A DNA stretch of 64,000 nt, taken from assembly GCF_001578705.1 (NCBI RefSeq), contig NZ_KQ969037.1:456950-520949 (forward strand). The letters are read 5' to 3'. Both the position numbers and the translations under genes were made by a program. The first letter of the stretch is position 1; the number at the start of each line of letters is the position of its first letter. Of the stretch, positions 9,385-19,666 are shown piece after piece. The stretch is from Streptococcus oralis (GTDB lineage Bacteria; Bacillota; Bacilli; Lactobacillales; Streptococcaceae). The notes beneath the pieces are model-generated. The model saw nothing but the letters and a program-made list of their open reading frames with translations. It ran no database searches and was not told the origin of the DNA.

Positions 9385-9442
9385 ACACTATATATAGTGT
9401 CCTAATTTTAAATATTTTTATCTAAAACACAATATTTAGTCA
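9385..9442 (+). promoter_or_regulatory. Tandem NrdR boxes upstream of nrdHE
   Basis: ACACTATATATAGTGT (9385-9400) is a perfect 16-bp palindrome that fits the NrdR-box consensus. A degenerate second box, ACACAATATTTAGTCA (9427-9442), lies 42 bp away start to start, i.e. four helical turns, so both face the same side of the DNA. They sit just upstream of the nrdH -35 element in the 361-bp divergent ptsH/nrdH spacer. NrdR is the zinc/ATP-cone repressor of ribonucleotide reductase genes. Confidence 0.88.
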
Positions 9443-9449
9443 AAATTGT

Positions 9450-9477
9450 TTGACAAAGTTTTTTTTTCTGATATACT
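9450..9477 (+). promoter_or_regulatory. nrdH promoter
   Basis: TTGACA (9450-9455), a 16-bp spacer and TATACT (9472-9477). GAGGAG at 9499-9504 serves the ATG at 9513. The second NrdR box ends 7 bp before the -35. Confidence 0.88.
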
Positions 9478-9512
9478 AAGAAAGTAATCAAATTTTATGA
9501 GGAGTTACGAAA

Positions 9513-9731
9513 ATGGTAACGGTTTATTCTAAAAATAATTGTGTACAATGTAAAATGACCAAACGTTTCTTGGATAGCAACAATGTCGCTTATCGTGAGA
9601 TCAATCTCGACGAGCAACCTGAGTATATTGATCAAGTTAAAGAGCTTGGTTTCAGCGCTGCTCCTGTTATCCAAACACCAACTGAAGTCTTTTCAGGCTT
9701 CCAACCAGGAAAACTGAAACAATTAGCATAA
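9513..9731 (+). CDS. nrdH: NrdH-redoxin (glutaredoxin-like)
   Basis: This 72-residue redoxin has the CxxC active site NCVQC at residues 10-14 and the glutaredoxin fold signature AAPVIQT / FSGFQPGKL near the C-terminus. It donates electrons to the class Ib ribonucleotide reductase NrdEF in the cytosol and is itself reduced by thioredoxin reductase. It is first in the nrdH-nrdE unit and under NrdR control. The separate nrdI flavodoxin gene, often linked in other bacteria, is not here. Confidence 0.95.
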   Translation: MVTVYSKNNCVQCKMTKRFLDSNNVAYREINLDEQPEYIDQVKELGFSAAPVIQTPTEVFSGFQPGKLKQLA

Positions 9732-9758
9732 TCTTAGTACATCATCCAGAAGAAACTC

Positions 9759-9790
9759 GCTTCTAGGGCTAACTTAGAGGCCTTTCTTTT
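9759..9790 (+). terminator. Weak hairpin between nrdH and nrdE
   Basis: GCTTCTA pairs with TAGAGGC (one G-U pair) around a 9-nt loop, followed by CTTTCTTTT. It may attenuate, rather than end, transcription from nrdH into nrdE. Confidence 0.45.
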
Positions 9791-9812
9791 GTAATTAGAT
9801 AAAGGAAATTTT

Positions 9813-11972
9813 ATGGGATTAAAACATCTTGAGGACGTAACTTACTTCCGTCTCAATAACGAAATCAACCGTCCTGTCAATGGACAAATCATGCTTCATA
9901 AAGACAAAGAAGCCTTGGATGCCTTCTTTAAAGAAAATGTGGTTCCAAATACCATGGTTTTTGATTCGATCACTGATAAAATCAACTACCTCATTAAACA
10001 CAACTACATCGAAACTGCCTTTCTCAAGAAATACCGTCCAGAGTTTTTGGAAGAACTGCATCAATTTATCAAGGATCAAAACTTCCAATTCAAATCTTTC
10101 ATGGCTGCCTATAAGTTCTATAATCAATATGCCTTGAAAACTAACGACGGGGAATACTATCTTGAAAGCATGGAAGACCGTGTCTTCTTTAATGCGCTTT
10201 ATTTTGCTGATGGGGATGAGGCGATCGCGACTGACATTGCTAATGAAATCATCCACCAACGCTACCAACCAGCTACTCCTTCCTTCTTGAATGCTGGTCG
10301 TGCCCGTCGTGGGGAGTTGGTATCGTGCTTCTTGATTCAAGTAACTGATGATATGAACTCTATCGGACGTTCTATCAACTCTGCTCTTCAACTTTCACGT
10401 ATCGGTGGCGGTGTGGGAATTTCCCTCAGCAACCTTCGTGAAGCTGGTGCACCTATCAAAGGCTATGAAGGTGCTGCTTCTGGTGTCGTACCAGTTATGA
10501 AGCTTTTTGAAGACAGCTTCTCTTACTCTAACCAATTAGGTCAGCGTCAAGGTGCTGGGGTTGTCTACCTCAACGTCTTTCACCCAGATATCATCGCTTT
10601 CCTTTCCACTAAGAAAGAAAATGCCGATGAAAAAGTTCGTGTTAAGACTCTTTCACTTGGTGTTGTGGTGCCCGATAAATTCTACGAATTGGCTCGTAAA
10701 AATGAAGAAATGTATCTCTTTAGCCCATACTCTGTAGAGCTTGAGTACGGTGTGCCATTCAACTATATCGACATCACTGAAAAATATGATGAACTAGTAG
10801 CAAATCCAAATATCCGCAAGACAAAAATCAAAGCGCGTGATTTGGAAACTGAAATCTCTAAATTGCAACAGGAGTCTGGCTACCCTTATGTCGTCAACAT
10901 TGATACGGCTAACCGTGCAAATCCTGTTGATGGAAAAATCATCATGAGCAACTTGTGTTCTGAGATTCTTCAAGTTCAAGAACCAAGCTTGATCAACGAT
11001 GCTCAAGAATTCCTTCAAATGGGAACAGACGTTTCATGTAACCTTGGATCAACTAACGTGGTCAACATGATGACCTCACCTGACTTTGGTCGTTCTATCC
11101 GCGCTATGGTTCGTGCCCTTACTTTCGTTACAGATAGTTCACACATCGTAGCTGTTCCTACTATCGACCACGGAAATAGTCTGGCTCACACCTTTGGTCT
11201 TGGTGCCATGGGACTTCATAGTTACCTTGCCCAACAACTCATCGAGTATGGATCCCCTGAGTCAGTTGAATTTACAAGCATCTACTTTATGCTTATGAAC
11301 TACTGGACCTTGGTAGAATCTAATAACATCGCGCGTGAACGTGGTATCACCTTCCACAACTTTGAAAAATCAGACTATGCTAACGGAAGCTACTTCGACA
11401 AGTATGTGACAGGCGAATTTGTTCCAAAATCAGACCGTGTCAAAGAACTCTTCAAAGATGTCTTTATTCCTAGTGCTGCTGACTGGGCTGAACTTCGCGA
11501 AAAGGTTCAAGCAGATGGTCTTTATCACCAAAACCGTCTAGCTGTTGCTCCAAATGGTTCTATCAGCTACATCAACGACGTTTCTGCTTCTATCCACCCG
11601 ATTACACAACGTATCGAAGAACGTCAGGAAAAGAAAATTGGTAAAATTTACTATCCTGCCGCAGGTTTGTCAACAGATACTATCCCTTACTACACTTCTG
11701 CTTATGACATGGATATGCGTAAGGTGATTGATGTTTATGCTGCTGCGACTGAGCACGTGGACCAAGGGCTTTCCCTCACCCTCTTCATGCGTAGCGACAT
11801 TCCAAAAGGGCTTTACGAATGGAAGAAAGAAAACAAACAAACGACACGTGACTTATCCATCCTTCGTAACTATGCCTTTAACAAGGGTATCAAGTCTATC
11901 TACTACGTCCGTACCTTTACAGATGATGGTGGAGAAGTCGGTGCCAACCAATGTGAAAGCTGTGTGATTTAA
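9813..11972 (+). CDS. nrdE: Class Ib ribonucleoside-diphosphate reductase, alpha subunit
   Basis: The large subunit of the oxygen-dependent class Ib reductase turns ribonucleoside diphosphates into deoxy forms. It is 719 residues, the standard length. Features seen are ATPSFLNAGRARRGELVSCF near residue 155-175 (substrate site, first redox cysteine), SNLCSEI (Cys of the active site), and the C-terminal redox tail NQCESCVI that shuttles electrons from NrdH. It lacks the long N-terminal ATP-cone of class Ia, as expected for NrdE. AAGGAAATTTT precedes the ATG. It is 81 bp after nrdH and ends before a strong terminator. Confidence 0.97.
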   Translation: MGLKHLEDVTYFRLNNEINRPVNGQIMLHKDKEALDAFFKENVVPNTMVFDSITDKINYLIKHNYIETAFLKKYRPEFLEELHQFIKDQNFQFKSFMAAYKFYNQYALKTNDGEYYLESMEDRVFFNALYFADGDEAIATDIANEIIHQRYQPATPSFLNAGRARRGELVSCFLIQVTDDMNSIGRSINSALQLSRIGGGVGISLSNLREAGAPIKGYEGAASGVVPVMKLFEDSFSYSNQLGQRQGAGVVYLNVFHPDIIAFLSTKKENADEKVRVKTLSLGVVVPDKFYELARKNEEMYLFSPYSVELEYGVPFNYIDITEKYDELVANPNIRKTKIKARDLETEISKLQQESGYPYVVNIDTANRANPVDGKIIMSNLCSEILQVQEPSLINDAQEFLQMGTDVSCNLGSTNVVNMMTSPDFGRSIRAMVRALTFVTDSSHIVAVPTIDHGNSLAHTFGLGAMGLHSYLAQQLIEYGSPESVEFTSIYFMLMNYWTLVESNNIARERGITFHNFEKSDYANGSYFDKYVTGEFVPKSDRVKELFKDVFIPSAADWAELREKVQADGLYHQNRLAVAPNGSISYINDVSASIHPITQRIEERQEKKIGKIYYPAAGLSTDTIPYYTSAYDMDMRKVIDVYAAATEHVDQGLSLTLFMRSDIPKGLYEWKKENKQTTRDLSILRNYAFNKGIKSIYYVRTFTDDGGEVGANQCESCVI

Positions 11973-12064
11973 TTTTTATCTGAGGCAACCACATTTTCTC
12001 ATACTACTGATTAAGTTACCCGCCAGACAAAACTTGATAAGTATCTTAAATACTATGAAAAACT

Positions 12065-12088
12065 AAAAAGTCGGTCTTCCGACTTTTT
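12065..12088 (+). terminator. Terminator between nrdE and nrdF
   Basis: AAAAAGTCGG, a TCTT loop and CCGACTTTTT form a perfect 10-bp stem ending in a T-run. nrdF therefore needs its own promoter or readthrough. Confidence 0.93.
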
Positions 12089-12166
12089 GTGCGATACTCT
12101 TCTCAGACTATGATAAAATAGAGATGATTTGACAATCGCATTATTACATACAGAAAGAGATTTCAA

Positions 12167-13129
12167 ATGGAAACTTACTACAAAGCCATTAACTGGAATG
12201 CCATCGAAGATGTCATCGACAAATCAACTTGGGAAAAGCTAACGGAGCAATTCTGGCTCGATACGCGTATCCCCTTGTCAAATGACCTAGACGACTGGAG
12301 AAAACTATCAATCAAAGAAAAAGACTTGGTTGGAAAAGTCTTTGGTGGTTTGACCCTTTTAGATACCATGCAATCTGAAACAGGGGTTCAAGCGCTTCGC
12401 TCAGACATCCGTACACCCCATGAGGAAGCTGTTTTTAACAACATTCAGTTTATGGAATCTGTCCACGCAAAATCCTATTCTTCTATCTTTTCAACCTTGA
12501 ATACTAAGGCTGAAATCGAAGAAATCTTTGAATGGACCAACACTAACCCCTACCTACAAAGAAAAGCGGAAATTATCAATGAAATCTATCTCAATGGTAG
12601 CCCGCTAGAAAAGAAAGTTGCCAGCGTTTTCCTTGAAACCTTCCTCTTCTACTCTGGTTTCTTTACACCACTCTACTATCTCGGTAACAACAAACTGGCC
12701 AACGTTGCGGAAATCATCAAACTGATCATCCGTGATGAGTCTGTTCATGGAACTTACATTGGTTACAAATTCCAACTTGGTTTTAACGAATTGCCTGAAG
12801 AAGAGCAAGAAAAACTTAAAGAATGGATGTACGACCTGCTCTATACCCTCTACGAGAACGAAGAAGGTTATACTGAAAGTCTCTATGACGGTGTTGGTTG
12901 GACCGAAGAAGTTAAAACTTTCCTTCGCTACAATGCCAATAAGGCCCTTATGAACCTAGGACAAGATCCACTCTTCCCAGATTCAGCTGATGATGTCAAT
13001 CCTATCGTCATGAACGGTATTTCAACAGGAACTTCTAACCACGACTTCTTCTCTCAAGTCGGAAATGGTTACCTCCTTGGTGAAGTTGAAGCCATGCAAG
13101 ACGAGGATTACAACTACGGTTTAGACTAA
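12167..13129 (+). CDS. nrdF: Class Ib ribonucleoside-diphosphate reductase, beta subunit
   Basis: The small subunit houses the dimetal (Mn/Fe) site and tyrosyl radical that start catalysis in NrdE. It is 320 residues, usual for NrdF. Metal-ligand helices are visible: LLDTMQSETG (Asp/Glu), NIQFMESVHAKSYS (Glu-xx-His) and IIRDESVHGTYIGYKF (Glu-xx-His). It is placed 194 bp after nrdE beyond a strong terminator. GAAAGAGAT is only a modest ribosome site. A -10-like TAAAAT lies near 12113 but I see no convincing -35 and no NrdR box before it. Terminator follows. Confidence 0.97.
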   Translation: METYYKAINWNAIEDVIDKSTWEKLTEQFWLDTRIPLSNDLDDWRKLSIKEKDLVGKVFGGLTLLDTMQSETGVQALRSDIRTPHEEAVFNNIQFMESVHAKSYSSIFSTLNTKAEIEEIFEWTNTNPYLQRKAEIINEIYLNGSPLEKKVASVFLETFLFYSGFFTPLYYLGNNKLANVAEIIKLIIRDESVHGTYIGYKFQLGFNELPEEEQEKLKEWMYDLLYTLYENEEGYTESLYDGVGWTEEVKTFLRYNANKALMNLGQDPLFPDSADDVNPIVMNGISTGTSNHDFFSQVGNGYLLGEVEAMQDEDYNYGLD

Positions 13130-13145
13130 TTTAACCAATCATTCA

Positions 13146-13184
13146 AAATATCATGGTTTGTTTAAAACAACCATGGTATTTTTG
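13146..13184 (+). terminator. Terminator after nrdF
   Basis: AATATCATGGTTTGTT and its complement AACAACCATGGTATT form a long stem with an AAAA-type loop, followed by TTTTTG. Confidence 0.88.
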
Positions 13185-13210
13185 TTTTTGTTTTATTTTG
13201 TTTTTTCTAT

Positions 13211-13239
13211 TTGATTGATTGAGCGTTTTATGGTAAGAT
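13211..13239 (+). promoter_or_regulatory. Probable lacR promoter
   Basis: TTGATT (13211-13216), a 17-bp spacer and TAAGAT (13234-13239) lie about 30 bp before the lacR start. The T/G-rich stretch just upstream (GTTTTTGTTTTATTTTG) resembles sequence near the gal PTS and lacA promoters and may be a LacR-binding region. Confidence 0.55.
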
Positions 13240-13267
13240 AATAATAGTAGAAATCGAGGTGATAAGG

Positions 13268-14035
13268 ATGCTAAAGCAAGAAAAACTAGATAGTATTCTA
13301 GAAGCAGTAAACACAAAAGGCACTATTACTGTAAAAGAGATTATGGAGAGTCTTGATGTGTCAGATATGACAGCTCGCCGCTACTTACAAGAATTGGCAG
13401 ATAAGGATTTGCTGGTTCGTGTGCACGGTGGCGCTGAAAAACTTCGTACAGGTTCTCTCTTAAACAACGAACGCTCAAATGTTGAAAAACAAGGCTTGCA
13501 GATTGCTGAAAAACAAGAAATTAGCCGTTTTGCTGGTCATTTGATTGACGAAGGTGAAACCATTTTTATCGGACCAGGAACAACCTTAGAATGTTTTGCT
13601 CGTGAGCTCCCGATCGATAACATTCGTGTTGTAACAAACAGTCTTCCAGTTTTTCTCATCCTAAACGAACGAAAATTAACAGATTTGATCTTGATTGGCG
13701 GAAATTATCGCTCTATCACTGGTGCTTTTGTAGGGACACTTACCTTGCAGGATTTGACAAACCTTCAGTTTTCTAAGGCATTTGTTAGCTGTAATGGTAT
13801 TAAGGATAAGGCAATTGCTACTTTCAGTGAAGAAGAGGGCGAGGTACAACGAATCGCCTTGAACAATGCCAATAAAAAATACTTACTGGCAGACCACAGT
13901 AAGTTTAATAAGTTTGATTTTTACACTTTCTACAATATCTCAGAGATTGATACCATCGTTTCAGATGCCAAACTGAGTCAGGAGACATTTGAAGAACTGT
14001 CGAAACAAACAACCATTCTTTTATCAAAACCATAA
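13268..14035 (+). CDS. lacR: Lactose operon repressor LacR (DeoR family)
   Basis: This 255-residue DeoR/GlpR-type repressor controls the tagatose-6-phosphate pathway genes; tagatose-6-phosphate is the family inducer. The N-terminal helix-turn-helix reads ITVKEIMESLDVSDMTARRY (residues ~21-40), followed by the DeoR signature LVRVHGGAEKL. The C-terminal sugar-phosphate domain contains IFIGPGTTLECFA and VSCNGIKDKAIAT. ATG 13268 is chosen because GAGGTG lies 6 bp upstream; a GTG nine bases earlier overlaps that ribosome site. It faces the lac operon tail to tail across a shared terminator. Confidence 0.92.
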   Translation: MLKQEKLDSILEAVNTKGTITVKEIMESLDVSDMTARRYLQELADKDLLVRVHGGAEKLRTGSLLNNERSNVEKQGLQIAEKQEISRFAGHLIDEGETIFIGPGTTLECFARELPIDNIRVVTNSLPVFLILNERKLTDLILIGGNYRSITGAFVGTLTLQDLTNLQFSKAFVSCNGIKDKAIATFSEEEGEVQRIALNNANKKYLLADHSKFNKFDFYTFYNISEIDTIVSDAKLSQETFEELSKQTTILLSKP

Positions 14036-14066
14036 AAATTCCCCTGCCTTTTGGCGGGGAATTTTT
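14034..14066. terminator. Bidirectional terminator between lacR and lacG
   Basis: AAAAATTCCCCTGCC, a TTTT loop and GGCGGGGAATTTTT form a GC-rich stem flanked by A- and T-runs on both sides. It serves both convergent genes. Confidence 0.95.
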
Positions 14067-14074
14067 GTTGAATT

Positions 14075-15493
<1,419 letters not shown>

Positions 15494-15565
15494 TCAAGAA
15501 ATAGAAATGAGATGGAGATATAGTTGGGAGGAGTTCCTCCATCTCACTTCTTCGCTATTTACCTT

Positions 15566-17260
15566 TTATTCTTCGAACTGCGCTTGAACAAAGGCAAGAG
15601 CGCCTTTTCCATCGCGAGTCAGTTTAATGTATTGGCCACCTTCTGTCTTGGCAAGTTTGATACCAAGTTTGTCGGTTTCGGCCTTCATGTCTTCAAAGTT
15701 TGAAGCTACTTGAGGAGCAAGGATAACCAGATCAAACTCAGGCAACATTTCACGGTGAGCTCCATAGCCACCAGCTGCTGCTTTAACAGGAACCTTGTAC
15801 TCCGCAGCTGCCTTGTTTAGAGCATTTGCAAGGAGACCACTTGTACCTCCTCCTGCACAGAGAACGAGAACATTAGTTTCTTCTGTGATTGTATTTTGAG
15901 ATGTTTCTACACCTGCTTTTTCAAGAATAGCATCTGCTTTGGCTGTATTGAAGTTTGCAGCTACTTTTTCTTTCAATTCATCATTAGCTTTACCAGAACG
16001 CTCTTCTTCAAGGATTTGTTCATCATAGACTTTAAGGAATGGATAGTAAATGACAATGTCAACAACGATTAGAAGGGCAGCAAGAATGAACGATAGAACT
16101 TGGAAGTTTGTACCGAGAACAATACCGAGCGGACCTGGTGTTGTCCAAGGAAGGTTGGCTGTAAATGAGTTCATGCCAAGCGTCTCAATGAAGAATTTAA
16201 AGATCCATACGTTGGCAATTGGCGCAAAGATAAATGGAATAAAGAAGATTGGATTCAAGACAAGCGGTGCACCAAACAAGATTGGTTCATTAACACCAAA
16301 GAAAGTTGGAACTACTGAAGCACGTCCGATTGCACGGTTACGTTTTGATTTTGTTAACCACATGAACATGAATGGAACAACCAGTGTCGCACCTGTACCA
16401 CCCATGGTAACGATAAACATTTGTGTACCAGAAGTAAGAATCTTGTCAGCGTGCATCCCTTGTTGGAGAAGGTTCAAGTTGACTTCGGCATTTGCATAGG
16501 TAATAGCTGCGATTGCTGGTTCAACGATAGATGGACCATGGATACCAACAAACCAGAAGAAGGCAAAGGCACCAAAGATAATGGTAATACCTAGATAACC
16601 ATCAGCAGCAGAGAATAATGGTGCAAAGAATTTACCGATTGATTCAGCTACGCTTGCACCAACAAAATGACGAGCTAGTAAATCGAGAGCATAAAGAGAA
16701 ACCACTGATAGAGTGAATGGAATCACATCTTTAAAGACTTGTGAGATATTTGGTGGAACTTCGTCAGGCATACGAATAGTGACGTTGTTCTTAACACAAA
16801 CCTTATAGATTGCTACAGTAACAAAGGCAGCAAGGAAGGCTGAAAGCAAACCTTTTGTCCCCAAAAATCCAGTAGCTAGACCATTTTCGATAGGATCAGC
16901 TGCCAACATCAACAAACCAACAATTGCTGCCAAAAGTGTTGACATATAGTTGATTTGATTGGTTTTCTCCATGCTACGGTTTACTGAGTCGGTCAATGAC
17001 TTAGCTGTTGTACCAGCTACCAAGAGAGCTAGAATCCCCATTGAATAGCTATAAGGTTTCATGAGGAGATTAACAACATCATCAGACCATTTAAAGCCCC
17101 ATGAGTTTGGTACAAAAGCAATCAAGATAAAGATACTTGAGAAGAGAATAACTGGCATCCCTGCAATGAAACCATCACGAATAGCACGAAGATAGATATT
17201 ACGAGATAGTTTTTCAAAGAAAGGCTTTCCTTTCTCGATAAATGAAATTAGTTTGTTCAT
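15566..17260 (-). CDS. lacE: Lactose-specific PTS EIICB component
   Basis: This membrane permease-phosphotransferase imports lactose and phosphorylates it. The 564-residue fusion has an N-terminal EIIC domain of multiple hydrophobic helices (residues ~30-410, with the substrate motifs [11 protein letters not shown] and [11 protein letters not shown]). A cytosolic EIIB domain (residues ~465-564) follows, with the phosphocysteine in [13 protein letters not shown]. It overlaps the lacF stop in a TAATG arrangement, implying translational coupling. It receives phosphate from LacF. Confidence 0.97.
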   Translation of the reverse strand: MNKLISFIEKGKPFFEKLSRNIYLRAIRDGFIAGMPVILFSSIFILIAFVPNSWGFKWSDDVVNLLMKPYSYSMGILALLVAGTTAKSLTDSVNRSMEKTNQINYMSTLLAAIVGLLMLAADPIENGLATGFLGTKGLLSAFLAAFVTVAIYKVCVKNNVTIRMPDEVPPNISQVFKDVIPFTLSVVSLYALDLLARHFVGASVAESIGKFFAPLFSAADGYLGITIIFGAFAFFWFVGIHGPSIVEPAIAAITYANAEVNLNLLQQGMHADKILTSGTQMFIVTMGGTGATLVVPFMFMWLTKSKRNRAIGRASVVPTFFGVNEPILFGAPLVLNPIFFIPFIFAPIANVWIFKFFIETLGMNSFTANLPWTTPGPLGIVLGTNFQVLSFILAALLIVVDIVIYYPFLKVYDEQILEEERSGKANDELKEKVAANFNTAKADAILEKAGVETSQNTITEETNVLVLCAGGGTSGLLANALNKAAAEYKVPVKAAAGGYGAHREMLPEFDLVILAPQVASNFEDMKAETDKLGIKLAKTEGGQYIKLTRDGKGALAFVQAQFEE

Positions 17261-17577
17261 TACTTAACTCCTCTCTTGTAAAGTTCGATTAAATGGTGCA
17301 TCAAATCTTTTAGCAAAATGGTTGTCATCAAGTGATCCTGACCATGCATCATGGTCACACTATAAGCCAAATCTTCACCAGCTGCTTCCTTGGTCAATAG
17401 ACTTGTTTGCGCGTGATGAGCCTCGGCGATACAGCCACCAGCTTCCTCGACTAAGCTATCTGCTTTCGCAAAATCTCCAGCTTCAGCAGCCTTCAAGGCT
17501 TCCAATAGTTTTGAACGAGCATCGCCAGCATAGGCTACGATTTCAAAACCTAACAATGTTACTTCTTCTCTATTCAT
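17260..17577 (-). CDS. lacF: Lactose-specific PTS EIIA component
   Basis: This 105-residue soluble trimeric EIIA of the lactose/cellobiose family passes phosphate from HPr to LacE. Visible signatures are [20 protein letters not shown] at the N-terminus, [10 protein letters not shown], and the phosphohistidine region [21 protein letters not shown]. The ribosome site AAGGAGGA lies before the ATG. It is 35 bp after lacT and coupled to lacE. Confidence 0.97.
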   Translation of the reverse strand: MNREEVTLLGFEIVAYAGDARSKLLEALKAAEAGDFAKADSLVEEAGGCIAEAHHAQTSLLTKEAAGEDLAYSVTMMHGQDHLMTTILLKDLMHHLIELYKRGVK

Positions 17578-17612
17578 GATAGAGTCCTCCTTATATATTC
17601 TTTTGTAAAATC

Positions 17613-18449
17613 TTATGACAGCAAACGTTGTATATGTAGAACTAGATAAACTCGTTCACTTTTATACAAATCAAGACCCGTATGTTGCGTAATCACATCA
17701 TAAATCTTGGAGCCAATTTCAAAGGCTTTTGGATAGGATTGTTTGATATGGTCTTCCATATCCAGAAGTGATTGGTTATCCTCTCTGGAACGGTCTAAAT
17801 AATCCAAAAAATAGTTGAGATGAATCATAAAACGATCATAGAAATGATTATTCTCTTTGGTTCGTTGAATAGCGTAACTCTTTAGCACTTCTTCAACATT
17901 CCTGAGAATTTCTTTCCTCTTATCAATCGACTCAACCACTTGAACTTCATTCTCCCCTTCGGCATTGATGAAATGATAAGCGATCCGAATAATTTCATCC
18001 TCAGGGAAATGATCTGTCAACTTCTGACGATAAATTTCAAAAGCTTCCTTTGCGATTTGAAAAGCGATAGGATACTTGGCAGCAATATCTGGCAGATTGC
18101 TATCCTTGTACCTTCCTTGTGTTAGAGCTTGGTAAGAACAGTAAATATGATCTGTCAAGGTTACGTAGAGATACTCTTGAATCGGATAGTGATATTTCTT
18201 AGAAAGATTATCAATGATCTCGTAGGTCACTGTGATAAAATCAAGCGGGACATCTTTGAGCAGAGCCATAAAGTTTTCTCTGGACTCTTCGGTCTTCATC
18301 CGAAAGATTTTCTCAACCTGATTTTCAGCAATCAAATCCCCCTTCTTCTTTCCAAATGTAATCCCTTTACCAATTACAATCACCTCTTCTCCTTTATCAT
18401 TTCTGACAAGTGAAACATTGTGATTCATTGGATTTAGAATTCGATACAT
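17613..18449 (-). CDS. lacT: BglG-family transcription antiterminator LacT
   Basis: This 278-residue RNA-binding antiterminator has an N-terminal CAT domain ([20 protein letters not shown], residues 1-55) and two PRD domains with regulatory histidines (one near [17 protein letters not shown]2 near [16 protein letters not shown] and [10 protein letters not shown]). PRDs are normally phosphorylated by the PTS to couple activity to lactose supply. Its RNA target is very likely the RAT-like element and terminator immediately upstream, giving autoregulation of lacTFEG. AAGGAGGTTGAC precedes the ATG. Confidence 0.95.
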   Translation of the reverse strand: MYRILNPMNHNVSLVRNDKGEEVIVIGKGITFGKKKGDLIAENQVEKIFRMKTEESRENFMALLKDVPLDFITVTYEIIDNLSKKYHYPIQEYLYVTLTDHIYCSYQALTQGRYKDSNLPDIAAKYPIAFQIAKEAFEIYRQKLTDHFPEDEIIRIAYHFINAEGENEVQVVESIDKRKEILRNVEEVLKSYAIQRTKENNHFYDRFMIHLNYFLDYLDRSREDNQSLLDMEDHIKQSYPKAFEIGSKIYDVITQHTGLDLYKSERVYLVLHIQRLLS

Positions 18450-18485
18450 GTCAACCTCCTTTTATATCTTAAAGGTATATGAGTA

Positions 18486-18544
18486 CAAAAAATGACCACA
18501 AATGAACTAGAAAATCCTTTGATTTCTAATCCACCTGTGATCAT
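18486..18544 (-). terminator. LacT-controlled terminator between lacD and lacT
   Basis: On the minus strand ATGATCACAGGTG pairs with CATTTGTGGTCAT around a ~33-nt loop, followed by TTTTTTG. Its 5' arm overlaps the 3' end of the RAT-like element, so the two RNA structures exclude each other. Confidence 0.88.
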
Positions 18545-18571
18545 GCCTAATATTACTTAGTAACACTCACC
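18544..18571 (-). promoter_or_regulatory. RAT-like ribonucleic antiterminator for LacT
   Basis: Read on the minus strand, GGTGAGTGTTACTAAGTAAT followed by ATTAGGCA resembles the RAT consensus of BglG-family antiterminators (GGATTGTTACTG-N-TAA-x-GCAGGC). LacT binding here should prevent the overlapping terminator from forming. Confidence 0.78.
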
Positions 18572-18591
18572 TTGTATTAACTTGTGATTTA

Positions 18592-18628
18592 AGTATAGCA
18601 CAAGTAAGTTATTTTGTAAACCTTTACA
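18592..18628 (-). promoter_or_regulatory. lacT promoter with overlapping cre-like site
   Basis: On the minus strand TTTACA (18615-18620), a 17-bp spacer and TATACT (18592-18597) form the lacTFEG promoter. TGTAAACCTTTACA (18615-18628) is a near-perfect palindrome one base from the CcpA cre core and covers the -35. This predicts repression by CcpA/P-Ser-HPr in glucose. Confidence 0.85.
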
Positions 18629-18684
18629 TGTAACTTTTTTTAAAAATTTTTTTAGATTCATGTTCCTAAACTAGGAGGAAGATT

Positions 18685-19665
18685 TTACACGCGTTCTTTC
18701 CATGAAGTCGCTGTTGTTTGAAGAACCTTGTTGAGTTCGTCAATGTTCTCAAATCCAGTTGTACGCAACCACTCACGAGCTGCTGCCTCACCGTCTTTGA
18801 TGTAGGCTTCAACTGATCCAGCCCATGTTGCACGTCCGCAAAGAACACCGTTGAAGTTTGCACCTGATTCGTGGGCAAAGACAAGGGTCTCTTGGAAGAG
18901 TTTAGCTGATACACCTGCACTCAAGTAGATGTATGGAAGATTTGTTGCTTCGTCTTGAGCTTTGAAGAAGGCTGCTGCTTCTTCGCGTGTATGAACGATT
19001 TCACCATCGCCAAAGCCTTCAACGTATTTGACATTGACTGGAACTTCCACTTTCAAGACATCGATATTGAAGCGTGGGTCTGAGAAGACTTTCATGGCAC
19101 CGATAACCTTGTGTGGTTTTACTTTCGCATATTCTGCAGAACCTGCGTCAGCGATTTTTTCATCGTAAGCGAGGATTTCAAGGAAGAATGGAATATCTTC
19201 CGCCACACACTCAGAACCGATGCGTTCGATGTAGGCTTGTTTTTCTTGGTTGAGTTCGTCAGCGCTGTCTACATCATAGTAAAGCAAGAACTTGACTGCA
19301 TCCGCACCTTGTTCTTTGATGCGTTTTGCAGACCAAACATCCAAGCAGTCAGGCAAGCGTTTGGTGCTTGTTGTGTCGTAACCAGTTTTTTCATAAGCAA
19401 GGAGAAGACCAGCATTTGGATCAAGGGCTTTAGTAGCTGGAAGACCATACTCAGGGTCAAGAAGCATAGATGATGCGTATTTGGTCAATTCATCTGCAAC
19501 CAAGACTTTGAGTTCTTCCATTTGAGCAACTGTTGGCTCTTCCGTTTGGTATTGAGCCATAAGGCGTTTCAAAGCACCACGTTGGTCAAAAGCAAGGGCT
19601 GAGATAATGCCGTTCTCGTCAGAGAGTTTTTGCAAGCGTGCACGTTTTTGTTCTGTTAAAACCAT
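18685..19665 (-). CDS. lacD: Tagatose 1,6-bisphosphate aldolase
   Basis: This 326-residue aldolase splits tagatose-1,6-bisphosphate into dihydroxyacetone phosphate and glyceraldehyde-3-phosphate, feeding glycolysis. Family features seen are [17 protein letters not shown] at the N-terminus, [10 protein letters not shown], the Schiff-base lysine region [13 protein letters not shown], and [12 protein letters not shown]. Length matches LacD. It is the last gene of lacABCD, 1 bp after lacC, and precedes the internal lacT promoter. Confidence 0.96.
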   Translation of the reverse strand: MVLTEQKRARLQKLSDENGIISALAFDQRGALKRLMAQYQTEEPTVAQMEELKVLVADELTKYASSMLLDPEYGLPATKALDPNAGLLLAYEKTGYDTTSTKRLPDCLDVWSAKRIKEQGADAVKFLLYYDVDSADELNQEKQAYIERIGSECVAEDIPFFLEILAYDEKIADAGSAEYAKVKPHKVIGAMKVFSDPRFNIDVLKVEVPVNVKYVEGFGDGEIVHTREEAAAFFKAQDEATNLPYIYLSAGVSAKLFQETLVFAHESGANFNGVLCGRATWAGSVEAYIKDGEAAAREWLRTTGFENIDELNKVLQTTATSWKERV

Positions 19666-19666
19666 T

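Noticed and set aside
9819-10391. Open frame of about 190 codons opposite nrdE
   Set aside because: Shadow of the nrdE coding strand; no independent start signals.
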